This document shows, one piece after another, positions 30,601 to 39,867 of a DNA stretch of 64,000 nt. Source of the DNA: Neoluteolibacter marinus (GTDB lineage Bacteria > Verrucomicrobiota > Verrucomicrobiia > Verrucomicrobiales > Akkermansiaceae); assembly GCF_014904755.1 (NCBI RefSeq), contig NZ_JACZFQ010000086.1, positions 17,553 to 81,552 of the forward strand, read 5' to 3'. Each line of letters starts with the position of its first letter. Within the stretch, counting starts at the first letter, position 1. Below the pieces are notes generated by a model. It made no database searches. It had not been told where the DNA came from and saw only the letters and a list, made by a program, of their open reading frames with translations. The position numbers were made by a program, and so were the translations under genes.

Positions 30601-33136
30601 TTTCACGGTGGTTTCCGGCAATGCCAATGGCATCGGCGCGCTGTCGAACGGCGCCGGCCTCGTCATCGACGGCGGATCGCCGGTGATCCGCAGCTGTCTT
30701 TTCGCCGACCACCGGTCGAGCGTCTACGGCGGGGCGGTCGACGTGACCGGGAGCGGGTCGCCGGTCTTCGAACAATGCGTGATGCAGGGAAACCTCGCGC
30801 AGTTCGGCGGGGGCATCACCCTGCGGGGGACCGGATCGCCGCGCTTCGTGAACTGCACCTGGCAGGGAAACCGCGGCACCTTCCGCGGTGGGGCGATCTA
30901 CAACGGCACCGCCCTTCCGAACTTCATCAACTGCCTGGTCTGGGGAAACCAGGAAGGGGATTCGACCGCCCTGCCGGACGCCTCGATCGACGACGCGGGC
31001 GTGGGGGCGAACTTCTCCTCCTGTTTGATCCAGAACATCGACCTTTTGCAGAGCGGGGGTGGTCTCAACGGGAAGGGTGCCACCAACGATCCGCGTTTCG
31101 TCACGGAGGTGGATCCGGCGTTTTCCCCGCAGCTCCCCGGAGACCTGCGCCTCGGTGAGGGGTCCGTGGCGGTGGATGCGGGGGAGCCCGTCGCGGACGG
31201 CGAGATCTTAGATCTCGGGGCCCTTCCGCGGGTCGCGGACGGGGATCTCGATGCGGTCGTCGCGATCGACCTCGGGGCCTACGAGCGGCCCGTGCCGATC
31301 TTCGTCGACGCCGGTGCCCCGGCGGGCGGGGACGGCGCCACCTGGGGCACCGCGCTCGACACGCTCCAAGAAGCCCTCGCGGAGGCCGTGGACGGGTCCC
31401 TGGTGTGGGTCGCGGAGGGGACCTACCATCCGGACGAGGGACCCGGGGTGGTGGACGGGGACCGGCTTGCGAGCTTCGTGCTTCCGGACGGGGTCTCGGT
31501 TTTCGGCGGATTCGAGGGATCCGAAACCGCGACGACGCAGCGCAACCTGGGGCTGCTCCGCAGCACCTTGTCCGGCGACATCGACCAGTCGGGGACGGCG
31601 GCCAACAACAGCCGTGCCGTGACGACCGCCGTCGGGAACAACGCGCGCACCGTACTGGATGGCTTCATCGTATCGGGCGGGGAAGCGGAGCTCGACGGGG
31701 CGGGGATGCGGGTCCTGGCCGGTGCGGTGCAGCAGGTCCGCAATTGCATCTTCGAGAACAACCATGCCGTGAATCATGGGGGGGCGGTGCAGGTGGAGGG
31801 GGGCGCGGTCGTTTTCACGAACTGCGCCTTCAGCGGCAACCATGGCACCTACGGCGGAGCCGTGAACGTCGCCACCGGCAGCACCGCGGAGTTCACGAAC
31901 TGCACGCTGGTCGGGAACCGGGCAATCAAGGATGGCGGCGCGCTGCGGGTGAACGCCGGAACCCTGGTGCTCCGCAACACGGTGGTCTGGAGCAACGCGG
32001 CCTTCGGCGACATCGCGTCCGCGACCGCCTCCCTCTCCAACGCCGGGGGAACGTCCGTCATTTCCTACGAGCATTGCCTGGTCGACACCCTGGATCTCAC
32101 CGCGTCGGGATCCGGCAATCTCGACGGGACCGACGCGCTCAACGCGCCGCGCTTCATCCATGCGCCCGACCCGCTGCTCGCTCCCTCGGCGGGGGCCGAC
32201 CTGCGCCTCGCCGACGTGTCACCGCTTCTGGATGCCGGCTCGAACGCGGTCGGCGTGCCGCCCTTCGATCTCGGCGGGGCGGCCCGGATCTTCAACAGCA
32301 CGATCGATATCGGAGCATACGAAGGTCTGCCGTTTCCCGAGATCGAAATCCTCGATCCGGTCGTGGGGCTGCTGGTGGATGACGGCCCCGTGGTGGACGT
32401 CGGCCTCCTGCTCCAAGGCTCCGGCAACCTGCTTCGCATCCTGACGGTGGGGAATCCCTCCACCGCGACGCTGGGGCCGCTGGCCGTCACGCCGCTCACG
32501 ACGTTTCCCGGATCGATCATGATCACCGGGCAACCCCCGGCCTCGCTCGAGCCGGCCACCAGCGGACTCTTCCGGATCCGGTTTCCCAGCAGCGGCCCCG
32601 GGGTCTTCCAGCAGACCCTCGTCATGGCCAGCAACGACTCCGATGAGGACCCGTTCGAAATCACCTTCGCCTGGATCGTGGCGTCGGATCAGGCGGATGC
32701 GGACGGCGACGGTCTTTCGGACTACACCGAGTATGGCGACGGGGATCCCGATACCGATCCCTTCCTCTACGACACCGATGGCGACGGCGCCTCGGACGCC
32801 GCGGAGATCGCCTTCGCGGCGATGGGCTTCGACAACGGTACGGACGACTCCGCCCTGCTCGCGACGGTGCGTGAGAACAGTTCCGGTCTCGGGCTTCACA
32901 CCGAGGAGAGCCTCCGCTCGCTCGCCGTGACCGGTCCGGTCATCGCGCGGAATCCGCTGACGGGGAACTTCGAGCTGCGGCTCGAGGTGTCGGGGACGCC
33001 GGATCTCGGCATGCCTTTCACCGCGTTCCCCGACTACACGCTGTCGAGGATGCCGGGTGCGAGCGGCTTCCTCCTCGAGTTCGCCCCGCCGGACCCGGAG
33101 GCTTACTTCTTCCAGATCTTCCTGGGTGAGCCCTGA
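27614..33136 (+). CDS. Giant four-module beta-helix surface protein
   Basis: 1840 residues from ATG 27614 (MIRSRPLRHRLGLLPCVLLF, cleavage near CQAQ). Four large homologous modules begin at about residues 29, 434, 872 and 1227. Each opens with a unit of the type NGTTWADAYVTVQDALAVAV, WVAEGTYYPDEG, YGGFSGSET, QRDP, LSGD. Each continues as a parallel beta-helix with NCxFxGN coils and ends DLGGxPRV, IDIGAYE (choice-of-anchor-Q type). About 1574-1690 is an ASH/choice-of-anchor-D-like beta sandwich. About 1690-1735 is Asp-rich calcium-binding-like (DADGDGLSDYTEYGDGDPDT). The last 105 residues hold the shared C-terminal module (GLHTEESLRSL, then AYFFQIFLGEP). Probable long surface adhesin or glycan-binding scaffold that grew by whole-module duplication. 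Confidence 0.85.
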   Translation: MIRSRPLRHRLGLLPCVLLFLCGWCQAQNILRVRSTATGAANGTTWADAYVTVQDALAVAVLNDEIWVAEGTYYPDEGTGQTDGAVLSSFRMLPGVALYGGFSGSETQLSQRDPEAHPTVLSGDLNQDGIFNGNCFHVVDAAGLSNAIARLDGFIITGGNAVVAPHGRGGGLQCNGPGQLHLNDCRFIDNRAQAGGAISCANASPRISNCRFEGNVANLTGGALYLTSGSVPLVVNSSFAGNRSNADGGAVGTQGSGAEPIFEVCAFSGNLASSDGGALWVGDQSGPRMTNCSFQGNRSVGKGGAIHVEGSSSPDFRNCLAWGNDRVNPVTNPERTMTIDGSSPTFVGCLFEHVNLIPSGAGNLDGTLASLDPRFVAPLDPSLAPVVGADLRLIGGSPAINAGINAVAPAGTNVDLAGNPRVVGLIDIGAYEHQGILRVRPGGGGAMNGTSWGNAFASLQDALAAAVNGSEIWMQRGTYHPDEGALQVDDDRTESFRIGGVHAVYGGFVGTETLRTQRDPALNVTRLSGDIDQSGDLAGNSYHVVTSFEPGATLDGVTVSDGNADSTSPANRGAGLYVLGGSSPRVHGCVFRDNRAQFGAAMDIGGASSMLVTDSSFRDNTVTSNGGALYIYGAEAKPVFRNCVFTGSVAPINGGAVHLITACAPSFERCAFRGNWANNVGGAIFNSFNSRPVVSDSVFSGNATNNVGGAVFSSRTSDILIRGCTFQGNSATTNGGAIAADDTVTTLVNTVVWDNRAGGSGTGGNASLQETTGATTVATNCLLQNIDLTGTGSGNLDGTDPANDPLFVRPVDPANAPVDGGNLRVLSGSSLIDAGSGAAVTSELDLGGRPRVQDGDADGSAVVDLGAFEASSPIFVNAAATGADDGTEWEHAFVSLQDALAASSFGDEIWVATGTYFPDEGAGILDNNRSVAFNLQNGVRIYGGFAGGETRRAQRNLVRNPVVLSGAIVPGGGATTRSYQVLRAGSGAGPDSLLDGFTVVSGNANGIGALSNGAGLVIDGGSPVIRSCLFADHRSSVYGGAVDVTGSGSPVFEQCVMQGNLAQFGGGITLRGTGSPRFVNCTWQGNRGTFRGGAIYNGTALPNFINCLVWGNQEGDSTALPDASIDDAGVGANFSSCLIQNIDLLQSGGGLNGKGATNDPRFVTEVDPAFSPQLPGDLRLGEGSVAVDAGEPVADGEILDLGALPRVADGDLDAVVAIDLGAYERPVPIFVDAGAPAGGDGATWGTALDTLQEALAEAVDGSLVWVAEGTYHPDEGPGVVDGDRLASFVLPDGVSVFGGFEGSETATTQRNLGLLRSTLSGDIDQSGTAANNSRAVTTAVGNNARTVLDGFIVSGGEAELDGAGMRVLAGAVQQVRNCIFENNHAVNHGGAVQVEGGAVVFTNCAFSGNHGTYGGAVNVATGSTAEFTNCTLVGNRAIKDGGALRVNAGTLVLRNTVVWSNAAFGDIASATASLSNAGGTSVISYEHCLVDTLDLTASGSGNLDGTDALNAPRFIHAPDPLLAPSAGADLRLADVSPLLDAGSNAVGVPPFDLGGAARIFNSTIDIGAYEGLPFPEIEILDPVVGLLVDDGPVVDVGLLLQGSGNLLRILTVGNPSTATLGPLAVTPLTTFPGSIMITGQPPASLEPATSGLFRIRFPSSGPGVFQQTLVMASNDSDEDPFEITFAWIVASDQADADGDGLSDYTEYGDGDPDTDPFLYDTDGDGASDAAEIAFAAMGFDNGTDDSALLATVRENSSGLGLHTEESLRSLAVTGPVIARNPLTGNFELRLEVSGTPDLGMPFTAFPDYTLSRMPGASGFLLEFAPPDPEAYFFQIFLGEP

Positions 33137-33219
33137 CCCGCGGAGTTCCAAGCCATAGGGCGGGGAAACGAATGAGATTGCGGTTGATGCTCCAACTTGC
33201 AGGATGCGCGGCAAATTGA

Positions 33220-33233
33220 GGACCAACGGGTCC
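33220..33233 (+). promoter_or_regulatory. Small leader hairpin next to a start codon
   Basis: GGACC-AACG-GGTCC forms a 5-bp stem ending 7 bases before the ATG at 33241. It overlaps the only purine-rich stretch (TTGAGGA), which is otherwise too far from the start. Folding would bring this sequence nearer to the ATG. Functional meaning is uncertain. Confidence 0.3.
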
Positions 33234-33240
33234 CGTGAAC

Positions 33241-36200
33241 ATGAAGCCGCCCTCCCTTTCCCCCCTCGTCACGGCCTTGCTGCTCGTGGCACCGCTGTCG
33301 CCGGCCCAGGTGATTCCGAACCCTTCCTTCGAAGAGGATGACTACAATGTCTGGCCCGGCTACGCGATTGCCAACGGGGGTATCACCGGTTGGACCGCCG
33401 GTTCCGCGGGTTTGAATCCGGCGGCGGGAATCCCCTTCGCGGACAATGGAGTGACGCCCGATGGCAACAACGTGGCGTTCATCCAGAGCTCCTCGGACTC
33501 CGACGAACGGATCAGCACCACCATCACGGGGCTCACCCCGGGCGTGGTCTACGAGGTGAGCTTCCGGGCCAACTGCCGCGCCGGGACCTCCGCTCCGGTC
33601 GCTTCATGGTCGCTCGATGGCGGGCCCTTCGTTCCCTTCACCGCCAGTCCGGCCGTCGGTGAGGGCGAACCGTACTACACGGTCATCGGCTCCTTCACGG
33701 CATCCGGTCCCACGGCCGCTCTGGCGATCCGCAATCAGACCGTCGCAGACTCCTCCGTGCTGCTCGATGACTTCCGCATCGTCGCGCAACGGGTGCCGGG
33801 CTCGGCCTGGACCTTGAACCGCTGGGGCAACGACCTCTCCAGCGGTCTTTCGACCGGGAACACCCTGTGGGCCTATGCCTTCGGAACCTCCGCCAATCCG
33901 GAGCTGAATGGCGTCACCATGACCGGGGTTGCCGGAGGATCGCCTGCCGTGGCGGGGCGCTTTTCGGTCACCGGGGCCAGCCTCGTTCTCTCCGCGGACA
34001 GCAACCAGCTCACCGCCCTGACCGGCAGCGGCAGTGCCGGGCTCGCGGCGGATTTCATCTACGCCGGCAATCCGACGACCCTCACCCTCGAGGGCCTCAC
34101 GGCCGGCCAAGCCTACCGGGTCTCGCTTTTCGGGGTGGGATACGGCGGCGGGACCGCCCGGGCGCAGACCTTCTCCAGCGGATCGAACCAGCGGGTGATC
34201 GACGAGGAAGCCTTCGGGGCGGACAACGGCTTGCGCATCGAGCATAGCTTTGTGGCGGATGCGACGAACCGCATCCTCACCATCACGCCGACCAATCCGG
34301 TGGCGACCTTCCACCTCTACGGCCTGGCACTCCATTCCGTTTCCGTCCCCTCCGTGGCCACGCTCAAAGCGCGGGACGTCGCCATGGGTGAGGCCACCCT
34401 CGAAGGTGTGGCGAACCCCGCAGGCGAGGTGTCCACCGGGTGGTTCGAGTGGGGCGACGTGGACACGCCGTTCAGTCAAAGTACGACGCCACAGGAACTT
34501 GGTGAGGGCGAAGTCGAGCAGGGCATCACCGCGGACATCTCAGGTCTGGAAAGCGGCGTGTTGTATCGTGGCCGGGCGGTCCTGAGCAACATCCTGGGGA
34601 CCTTTTACGGGGATCCCGTCGAGTTCCGCAGCGGCTTCACCGCGGTCGTGACCCAAACGGACGACAATGGTCCAGGGTCGCTGCGCCAGGCCATCGAGGA
34701 CTCCGTCACCGGCGATGCGATCACGTTCGATCCGGCTCTTTCTGGTCAGAGCATCCTGCTGACCGGCGGGGAACTGGTCATCGAGCGCGACCTGACCATC
34801 GACGCGTCCTCATTGGCCGCCGGGCTGACCTTGGACGCGCAGGAGGCATCGCGTCTGTTGAGCGTGACGGCGGATGCCGAGGTCGTGCTGACCGGGATCA
34901 CCTTGACCGGCGGAAAGATCGTTTCCGCGACAGAAGCGGATGCCCGGGGCGGGGCGATCCTGAATTCGGGCGACCTGACGATCAACACCTGCACCATTGC
35001 CGGCAATGCCGCCGTCGGGGGCGACCACGTTCCGCCGCAATTCAGTCCGGTCACGGCGACGGTCGCGGGAGGGAACGGAAAAGGAGGGGCGATCTTCAAC
35101 GAGGGACGCCTGGTTCTCAATCAGGTCACGATGGCCAACAATGCCGCCCTCGGCGGCCGCGGCTCGAACGAAGGTGGCAATTTTTTCTCCGGGTTCATTC
35201 CTCCCGGGGCGGGTGGCGATGCCGTCGGCGGCGCGATCTACAGCAGGGGAATCCTGTTCGTCCATCAGAGCACGCTCTCGGACAACCAGGCCAGTGCGGG
35301 AAGCGGGGGGGACGGGGCCATCGATCCGATCTCTCAAACCTATCGTGCCGACGGCCCCGCAGGTCTGGCCGACGGAGGCGGGATCTTCGTGGAAACGGGG
35401 GAGGCCACCCTTTTCAATTCCATCGTGGCTGGCAATTCGGGAGGCGCGCTGGACAACAATGTGACGGGTGCTTTCACGCCAGCCGGCAGCAACTTTCTGT
35501 CCGGGGACCCGCAGATCGCTTATCTTGCCCAATACGGGGGGGCGATGCCGACCATGCCGCCTTATCAAGGTTCTCCCGTGCTCGGCGCGGGGAGCATCGA
35601 GGCTTTGTCGCCGCCGTACAACTTCACCACAGACCAACAGGGAGTGACGCGCCCTCCGGGAGGACCGGTCAGCATCGGCTCGGTCGAGACGGTGTTGCCT
35701 CCGTCCACCCACTGGGTGAGCAGCCTCGAAGATGATGGCAGTCCCGGCTCCTTGCGGCAGGTGATGGCGCTGGCCCATCCCAATGACACCCTCCGGTTCG
35801 AACCGGGCCTGTCGGGAGGAACGATCGCCTTGACCGGCGGCCCGATTCACTTGGCACAGGATGTCATTTGGGATGCCTCCACGCTTCCGGCAGGGTTGAC
35901 CCTCGACGGTCAGGAATTGTCGCGGCTCTTGATTGTCGATGCCGGTGCCGAGGTGGTGCTCACCGGTCTTACCTTCATCAACGGGAAAGTGGTCGCTCTG
36001 CCCGGGGAGGATGCGATGGGTGGGGCGATCCTGAATTCCGGCCACCTCACGGTGAATGCCTGCACCTTCGCCCACAACTCGGTTCTCGGAGAGAGGGGAT
36101 CCGATGCGATTGCCCAGCTCTCATTATCCGTGGCGGCAACTCCGGGCGGACCCGCGGCCGGCGGTGCCATCTACAACGAGGGGACGCTTGTTTTGAACCA

Positions 36201-37425
36201 GGTGACCTTCGGTGAAAATCTCGCCCGGGGCGGAGCGGGTGGGGATGGAGACACTTATAACGATTTCCTTTCCGGAACGACGACCGTGCCCGGTGGAACA
36301 GGTGGCTTGGCGACGGGCGGCGCGGTTCACAGTGCCGGCACGCTGATCGTCAACCAGAGCACCCTTTCGGCGAACTCCGCGGAAGGCGGAGCGGGCGGGT
36401 CGCTGGGAGGTGAAACCGGTGGCAGCCTGGGTGGTGGCGTCTTTGTCGAATCCGGGGCGGCGACCCTTTTCAACTCCATCGTGGCAGGGAATGCCTTGGA
36501 TCCTGCGAACGAGATCGCCGGGGTCTATGGGGGCGCGGGCACGAACCTCATCGCGTCGGCACCCTCCCTGAAACCCTTGGGCGACTATGGAGGTCCCACA
36601 CCCACCATGCCTCCGGAGCTCGGCTCGCCGGCGATCGGGGCGGGCAGCCCGGATGCCCTGCTTGCTCCCTACGAATTCACCACCGACCAGCGGGGCTTTC
36701 CGCGGGCGGTCGGACTTCCGGTCGATATCGGTGCGGCGCAAATCCAGCCGCAGCAGGTTCCGGATCTTGCCGATTTCAGCGCGACGATCCTCTCCAGCGA
36801 TCCGGCGAGCGGACTGGTGCGTGTCGAGTTGAAGCTCAGCGTCGATCCGAACTGGCTACCCACGGTCGCGACCTTCAGCTACGGGTCCACCGAGCCCTTG
36901 TCCGGCGCTGTCGGCCCGAGCGGGATCCCGGTCCTTTTTGCCGGGACTTCGTCGGTGGCCTACGTCCTGACGGCCGAAGTGAATCTGGCACCAGGGTTCA
37001 CCTACCTGTGGCGGGTCGTGGCCTCCAACGATGTCGGTGAGGTCACCTCGGCCACGCAGACCTTCCGGATCAACCCGGTCGGCGTCCCCGGTGACACGGA
37101 CGGGGACGGCGTGGTGAGTCGCGAGGAACTCGACGCGGTGCTGGCCTTCGCGGAGGGCGGGCTGACCACCATCAACGAGTCCGGTTACTACACGGCGGAG
37201 CAGGTGCAGACCTTGAATGTGGGCACCCCGTTGATCCAGGCGGTAAGCCCCGGTCGATTCCAGATCGTTCTCCGGATGCAGAAGAGCAGCACCCTCAACA
37301 ACGACTTCCAGCCCTTGCCGTTTTCAACCTTGGGCTCGCTCCTGGAAGTCGATGCCAACGGCGATCTCTTGTTCGAGTTTCCTTCCGACGACAACGCGGC
37401 GTTCTTCCGGATCGAAAGCGAGTAA
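33241..37425 (+). CDS. Large secreted multi-domain protein with two CSLREA/beta-helix regions
   Basis: 1394 residues from ATG 33241 (MKPPSLSPLVTALLLVAPLS, then PAQ); a GTG six bases upstream is also possible. Residues about 25-185 form a DUF642/CBM-like sandwich (NPSFEEDDYNVWPGYAI). About 190-375 is a second beta domain, and about 376-465 a fibronectin-III-like domain. CSLREA-like motifs at about 480 (DDNGPGSLRQAIEDSVTGDA) and about 830 (EDDGSPGSLRQVMALAHPND) each open a beta-helix ending in GxYGGxxPTMPP. About 1170-1280 is another Ig/FnIII-like part. A DTDGDGVVSREELDAV loop precedes the C-terminal module (SGYYTAEQVQTLNVGTPLIQ to AAFFRIESE). Probable adhesin or matrix protein. The two beta-helix halves look like an internal duplication. 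Confidence 0.85.
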   Translation: MKPPSLSPLVTALLLVAPLSPAQVIPNPSFEEDDYNVWPGYAIANGGITGWTAGSAGLNPAAGIPFADNGVTPDGNNVAFIQSSSDSDERISTTITGLTPGVVYEVSFRANCRAGTSAPVASWSLDGGPFVPFTASPAVGEGEPYYTVIGSFTASGPTAALAIRNQTVADSSVLLDDFRIVAQRVPGSAWTLNRWGNDLSSGLSTGNTLWAYAFGTSANPELNGVTMTGVAGGSPAVAGRFSVTGASLVLSADSNQLTALTGSGSAGLAADFIYAGNPTTLTLEGLTAGQAYRVSLFGVGYGGGTARAQTFSSGSNQRVIDEEAFGADNGLRIEHSFVADATNRILTITPTNPVATFHLYGLALHSVSVPSVATLKARDVAMGEATLEGVANPAGEVSTGWFEWGDVDTPFSQSTTPQELGEGEVEQGITADISGLESGVLYRGRAVLSNILGTFYGDPVEFRSGFTAVVTQTDDNGPGSLRQAIEDSVTGDAITFDPALSGQSILLTGGELVIERDLTIDASSLAAGLTLDAQEASRLLSVTADAEVVLTGITLTGGKIVSATEADARGGAILNSGDLTINTCTIAGNAAVGGDHVPPQFSPVTATVAGGNGKGGAIFNEGRLVLNQVTMANNAALGGRGSNEGGNFFSGFIPPGAGGDAVGGAIYSRGILFVHQSTLSDNQASAGSGGDGAIDPISQTYRADGPAGLADGGGIFVETGEATLFNSIVAGNSGGALDNNVTGAFTPAGSNFLSGDPQIAYLAQYGGAMPTMPPYQGSPVLGAGSIEALSPPYNFTTDQQGVTRPPGGPVSIGSVETVLPPSTHWVSSLEDDGSPGSLRQVMALAHPNDTLRFEPGLSGGTIALTGGPIHLAQDVIWDASTLPAGLTLDGQELSRLLIVDAGAEVVLTGLTFINGKVVALPGEDAMGGAILNSGHLTVNACTFAHNSVLGERGSDAIAQLSLSVAATPGGPAAGGAIYNEGTLVLNQVTFGENLARGGAGGDGDTYNDFLSGTTTVPGGTGGLATGGAVHSAGTLIVNQSTLSANSAEGGAGGSLGGETGGSLGGGVFVESGAATLFNSIVAGNALDPANEIAGVYGGAGTNLIASAPSLKPLGDYGGPTPTMPPELGSPAIGAGSPDALLAPYEFTTDQRGFPRAVGLPVDIGAAQIQPQQVPDLADFSATILSSDPASGLVRVELKLSVDPNWLPTVATFSYGSTEPLSGAVGPSGIPVLFAGTSSVAYVLTAEVNLAPGFTYLWRVVASNDVGEVTSATQTFRINPVGVPGDTDGDGVVSREELDAVLAFAEGGLTTINESGYYTAEQVQTLNVGTPLIQAVSPGRFQIVLRMQKSSTLNNDFQPLPFSTLGSLLEVDANGDLLFEFPSDDNAAFFRIESE

Positions 37426-37511
37426 GCCGTGCGAGAACGGGCAAGCGGGTTGCGCATGCCTGAACCGCGCGGCCGAAAGGTTCCAGGCCATGGAAACGTT
37501 GAGGGACATCC

Positions 37512-38876
37512 ATGAAAAAACCCATGAAAGCCTGGACCGCCGCCCTCTTCCTCTCGCTTGCCGGGCTCGCCGCCGCGGAGGAGCCGGCCTACGTCCCGCG
37601 GTCGCCCTTGGCCGAGCTGGAGCTCCGCGACGGCGACACCATCGTCTTCCTTGGCGACAGCATCACGCACCAGTGCCTGTACACCCAGTACGTGGAAGAC
37701 TACCTCTACACCCGCTTCCCGAAGATGAGACTGCGGCTGCACAATGCCGGGGTGGGGGGCGCGCGGGCTTGGGACGCGTTGCTGCGCTTTGACAAGGACG
37801 TCGCGGCCTACAAGCCGAAGTACGTCACCGTTCTGCTGGGAATGAACGACGGCCGCTACGCCGAGTACCTGGACGATGTGTTCACGACCTACAGCACGGA
37901 GATGAACCAGCTGCTGGAGAAAATCGACGCCTGCGGGGCCAAGGCGATCCTGATGACGCCGACGATGTTCGACGCGCGTGCCAAGCGCATGCAGCCGCCC
38001 GGCGGCTTCATGGGACCGAAGGCGGTCACCTTCTACAACTCGACGCTCGCCTATTACGGCGCCTGGCTCCGGGACACCGCGTGCGAGCGGGGGCTGGGGT
38101 TCGTCGATCTGTGGGGCCCCCTCAATGAGACCACGCTCCATGAGCGGCGGAAGGATCCGGCGTTCACCCTGATCAAGGACTCGGTGCATCCGGACGCGCC
38201 GGGGCAGGTGGTGATGGCGGCCGCAATGATCGAGGACCTGGGCTTCCCGCGGGTCGTCTCGGACATGCGCTTCACCGTGAAGAATGGAACCTGGACCTCC
38301 ACTGCCGAGTCCACCGAGATCACCGGAGTGGAAGGTTCGGCGGATCGGCTTGCCTTCACGTCCCTGGAAAACGCGCTGCCCTGGGTGCTGCCGGAGGAGG
38401 CGCAGGCCGGAGTCCGATTGACGGATCTCGGCCGGGAATACGGGCGGGAAATGTTGACAGTGGCGGGGTTGCCGGCCGGAACCTATGCCGTGTCGATTGA
38501 CGGAGTCGAAGTGACCCGGTCGACCGGCGGGGAGCTTCATGCCGGCCTGCCGCTGCACGCCTTGCCAAATGCCCCCCAGTATCAACAGTCGGCGGCAGTC
38601 GCCGGACTGAACAAGCAGCGGAACGAGGGGCCGGTCAAAGCTCTCCGCAACGAGTGGTCCCAGTTCCAGCAATGGAAGTTCCTCCAGGCCCAGGTCGAAA
38701 AGAACCCGGCGGACGATGCGGAGAAGCAGCGGTTGGCGGATGTGGAGCAGAAAATGCCCGGCATGGACGAACGGGTGAAGGCAGCGGAAGCCGCGGCGCG
38801 GGAAATCGAGGATGAGATCTTCAAGATCAACCAACCCCGGCCGCACCGGTTCGAGATCAAGAGGGTCGGGGAGTGA
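37512..38876 (+). CDS. Secreted SGNH/GDSL hydrolase with C-terminal coiled extension
   Basis: 454 residues. Signal peptide MKKPMKAWTAALFLSLAGLA. The SGNH blocks are complete: VFLGDSITHQ (Ser50), HNAGVGGA (Gly block), LLGMNDGRY (Asn) and SVHPDAPGQ (His226 with the preceding D/H pattern). The catalytic domain ends near 260. A beta-rich segment follows, then from about 365 a helical, Lys/Glu-rich tail (QWKFLQAQVEKNPADDAEKQ). Family members remove acetyl or other esters from polysaccharides, which fits the neighbouring carbohydrate-active genes. The purine-rich TTGAGGGA before the ATG is a plausible ribosome-binding site. The exact substrate is not predictable. Confidence 0.85.
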   Translation: MKKPMKAWTAALFLSLAGLAAAEEPAYVPRSPLAELELRDGDTIVFLGDSITHQCLYTQYVEDYLYTRFPKMRLRLHNAGVGGARAWDALLRFDKDVAAYKPKYVTVLLGMNDGRYAEYLDDVFTTYSTEMNQLLEKIDACGAKAILMTPTMFDARAKRMQPPGGFMGPKAVTFYNSTLAYYGAWLRDTACERGLGFVDLWGPLNETTLHERRKDPAFTLIKDSVHPDAPGQVVMAAAMIEDLGFPRVVSDMRFTVKNGTWTSTAESTEITGVEGSADRLAFTSLENALPWVLPEEAQAGVRLTDLGREYGREMLTVAGLPAGTYAVSIDGVEVTRSTGGELHAGLPLHALPNAPQYQQSAAVAGLNKQRNEGPVKALRNEWSQFQQWKFLQAQVEKNPADDAEKQRLADVEQKMPGMDERVKAAEAAAREIEDEIFKINQPRPHRFEIKRVGE

Positions 38877-39031
38877 TCGTCATCCACACGTTTCGGCAAA
38901 TGCCCGCCCTCTCTGGACGCGGCCGTTTTCGAATGGGAGCCCGATAATGGAAGCCGGAGCGATCAAGGCGGTGGCGATCTGAAAAATGGCACGTAAAATC
39001 ACGAAAAAGCCAAATTCGTGAAATCGACGCA

Positions 39032-39060
39032 TTGACGAGGGCCAGGGGTCTGGTCAAATC
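39032..39060 (+). promoter_or_regulatory. Possible promoter with very short leader
   Basis: TTGACG (39032-39037), a 17-base spacer and CAAATC (39055-39060), 10 bases before the ATG at 39071. The -10 box is a poor match. If real, the transcript would be nearly leaderless, as also inferred at 55010-55038. Confidence 0.3.
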
Positions 39061-39070
39061 GGGGCGCTTT

Positions 39071-39826
39071 ATGTCGTCCAAGAACTTCGTCCCAATCTCC
39101 GCCGCTCTTCTGCTCACCGGCTCTGCCTCCGCGGCGATCATCGTGACCGACGACTTCAACGGTGCCAACGTCGGCCTGAACGGGGCAGCGGCCGATGTCG
39201 GCGGCACTTGGACGGCGGGTAGCAATTTTTCCGCCGACGGCAGCGGGGCCTCGACGGGAGGAAGCGGGGACGATAACTCGGCCTTCATCGGGGTGGCCGC
39301 CCTCGAGGCCGGGAAGGTCTACACCATCAGCGCCACGCTCACCGAGCTCAGCGGCAACTTCTTCTACGTCGGTCTTGCGACCGCTGCCCCCACCAACACC
39401 GACGAGCGGTGGCAAGCGACCCAGGGAAACAGCTCGGTCAACATCGAGTGGCGCAATCTCGGGCTCAGCCAGGACTTCAGCTTGCATACGCAGCTCGGTG
39501 GCAGCGAGACACGTCACGGCACCACTTCGCTCACCACCACTCCCTCGCTCGATCCGTCCACCCTTTCGCTGGTGATCGACACGAGCTCCGGACTGGCGTC
39601 TTCGTCGGTTTCGCTTTTCAACAACGGCGCGGCCGTGACCGGTGCGGAGGGCATCAGTCTCGACCTGTCGGGATTCGCCGTGGTGCCTGCCTTTGGTTTC
39701 GGCAACGAGGCGGGAGGCGGAGCGTGGCAGCTCAACGCGGTGACCTACAGCGTGGTGCCCGAACCCGGAGCGCTGGCTCTCACCCTGCTCGGTGGGTTGT
39801 TGCTGGTGCGCCGCCGCCGTGTCTGA
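39071..39826 (+). CDS. PEP-CTERM sorting-domain protein
   Basis: 251 residues from ATG 39071 (MSSKNFVPISAALLLTGSAS). The middle is a beta-rich, Ser/Thr/Gly-rich domain (about 25-220) of the kind often seen in exported exosortase substrates. The C-terminus is a standard PEP-CTERM anchor: VPEPGALALTLLGGLLLV followed by RRRRV. That is a PEP motif, one membrane helix and an Arg cluster. Proteins with this tail are normally cleaved and sorted by an EpsH/XrtA-type exosortase, which is not in this window. It lacks the [FY]-[FY]-R terminal module of its large neighbours. It converges on the DUF3137 gene with only 41 bases between the stops. Confidence 0.85.
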   Translation: MSSKNFVPISAALLLTGSASAAIIVTDDFNGANVGLNGAAADVGGTWTAGSNFSADGSGASTGGSGDDNSAFIGVAALEAGKVYTISATLTELSGNFFYVGLATAAPTNTDERWQATQGNSSVNIEWRNLGLSQDFSLHTQLGGSETRHGTTSLTTTPSLDPSTLSLVIDTSSGLASSSVSLFNNGAAVTGAEGISLDLSGFAVVPAFGFGNEAGGGAWQLNAVTYSVVPEPGALALTLLGGLLLVRRRRV

Positions 39827-39867
39827 CGGGCATCCGGGGTGAAGCGAACTGAACGCGGCAGCTTGGC

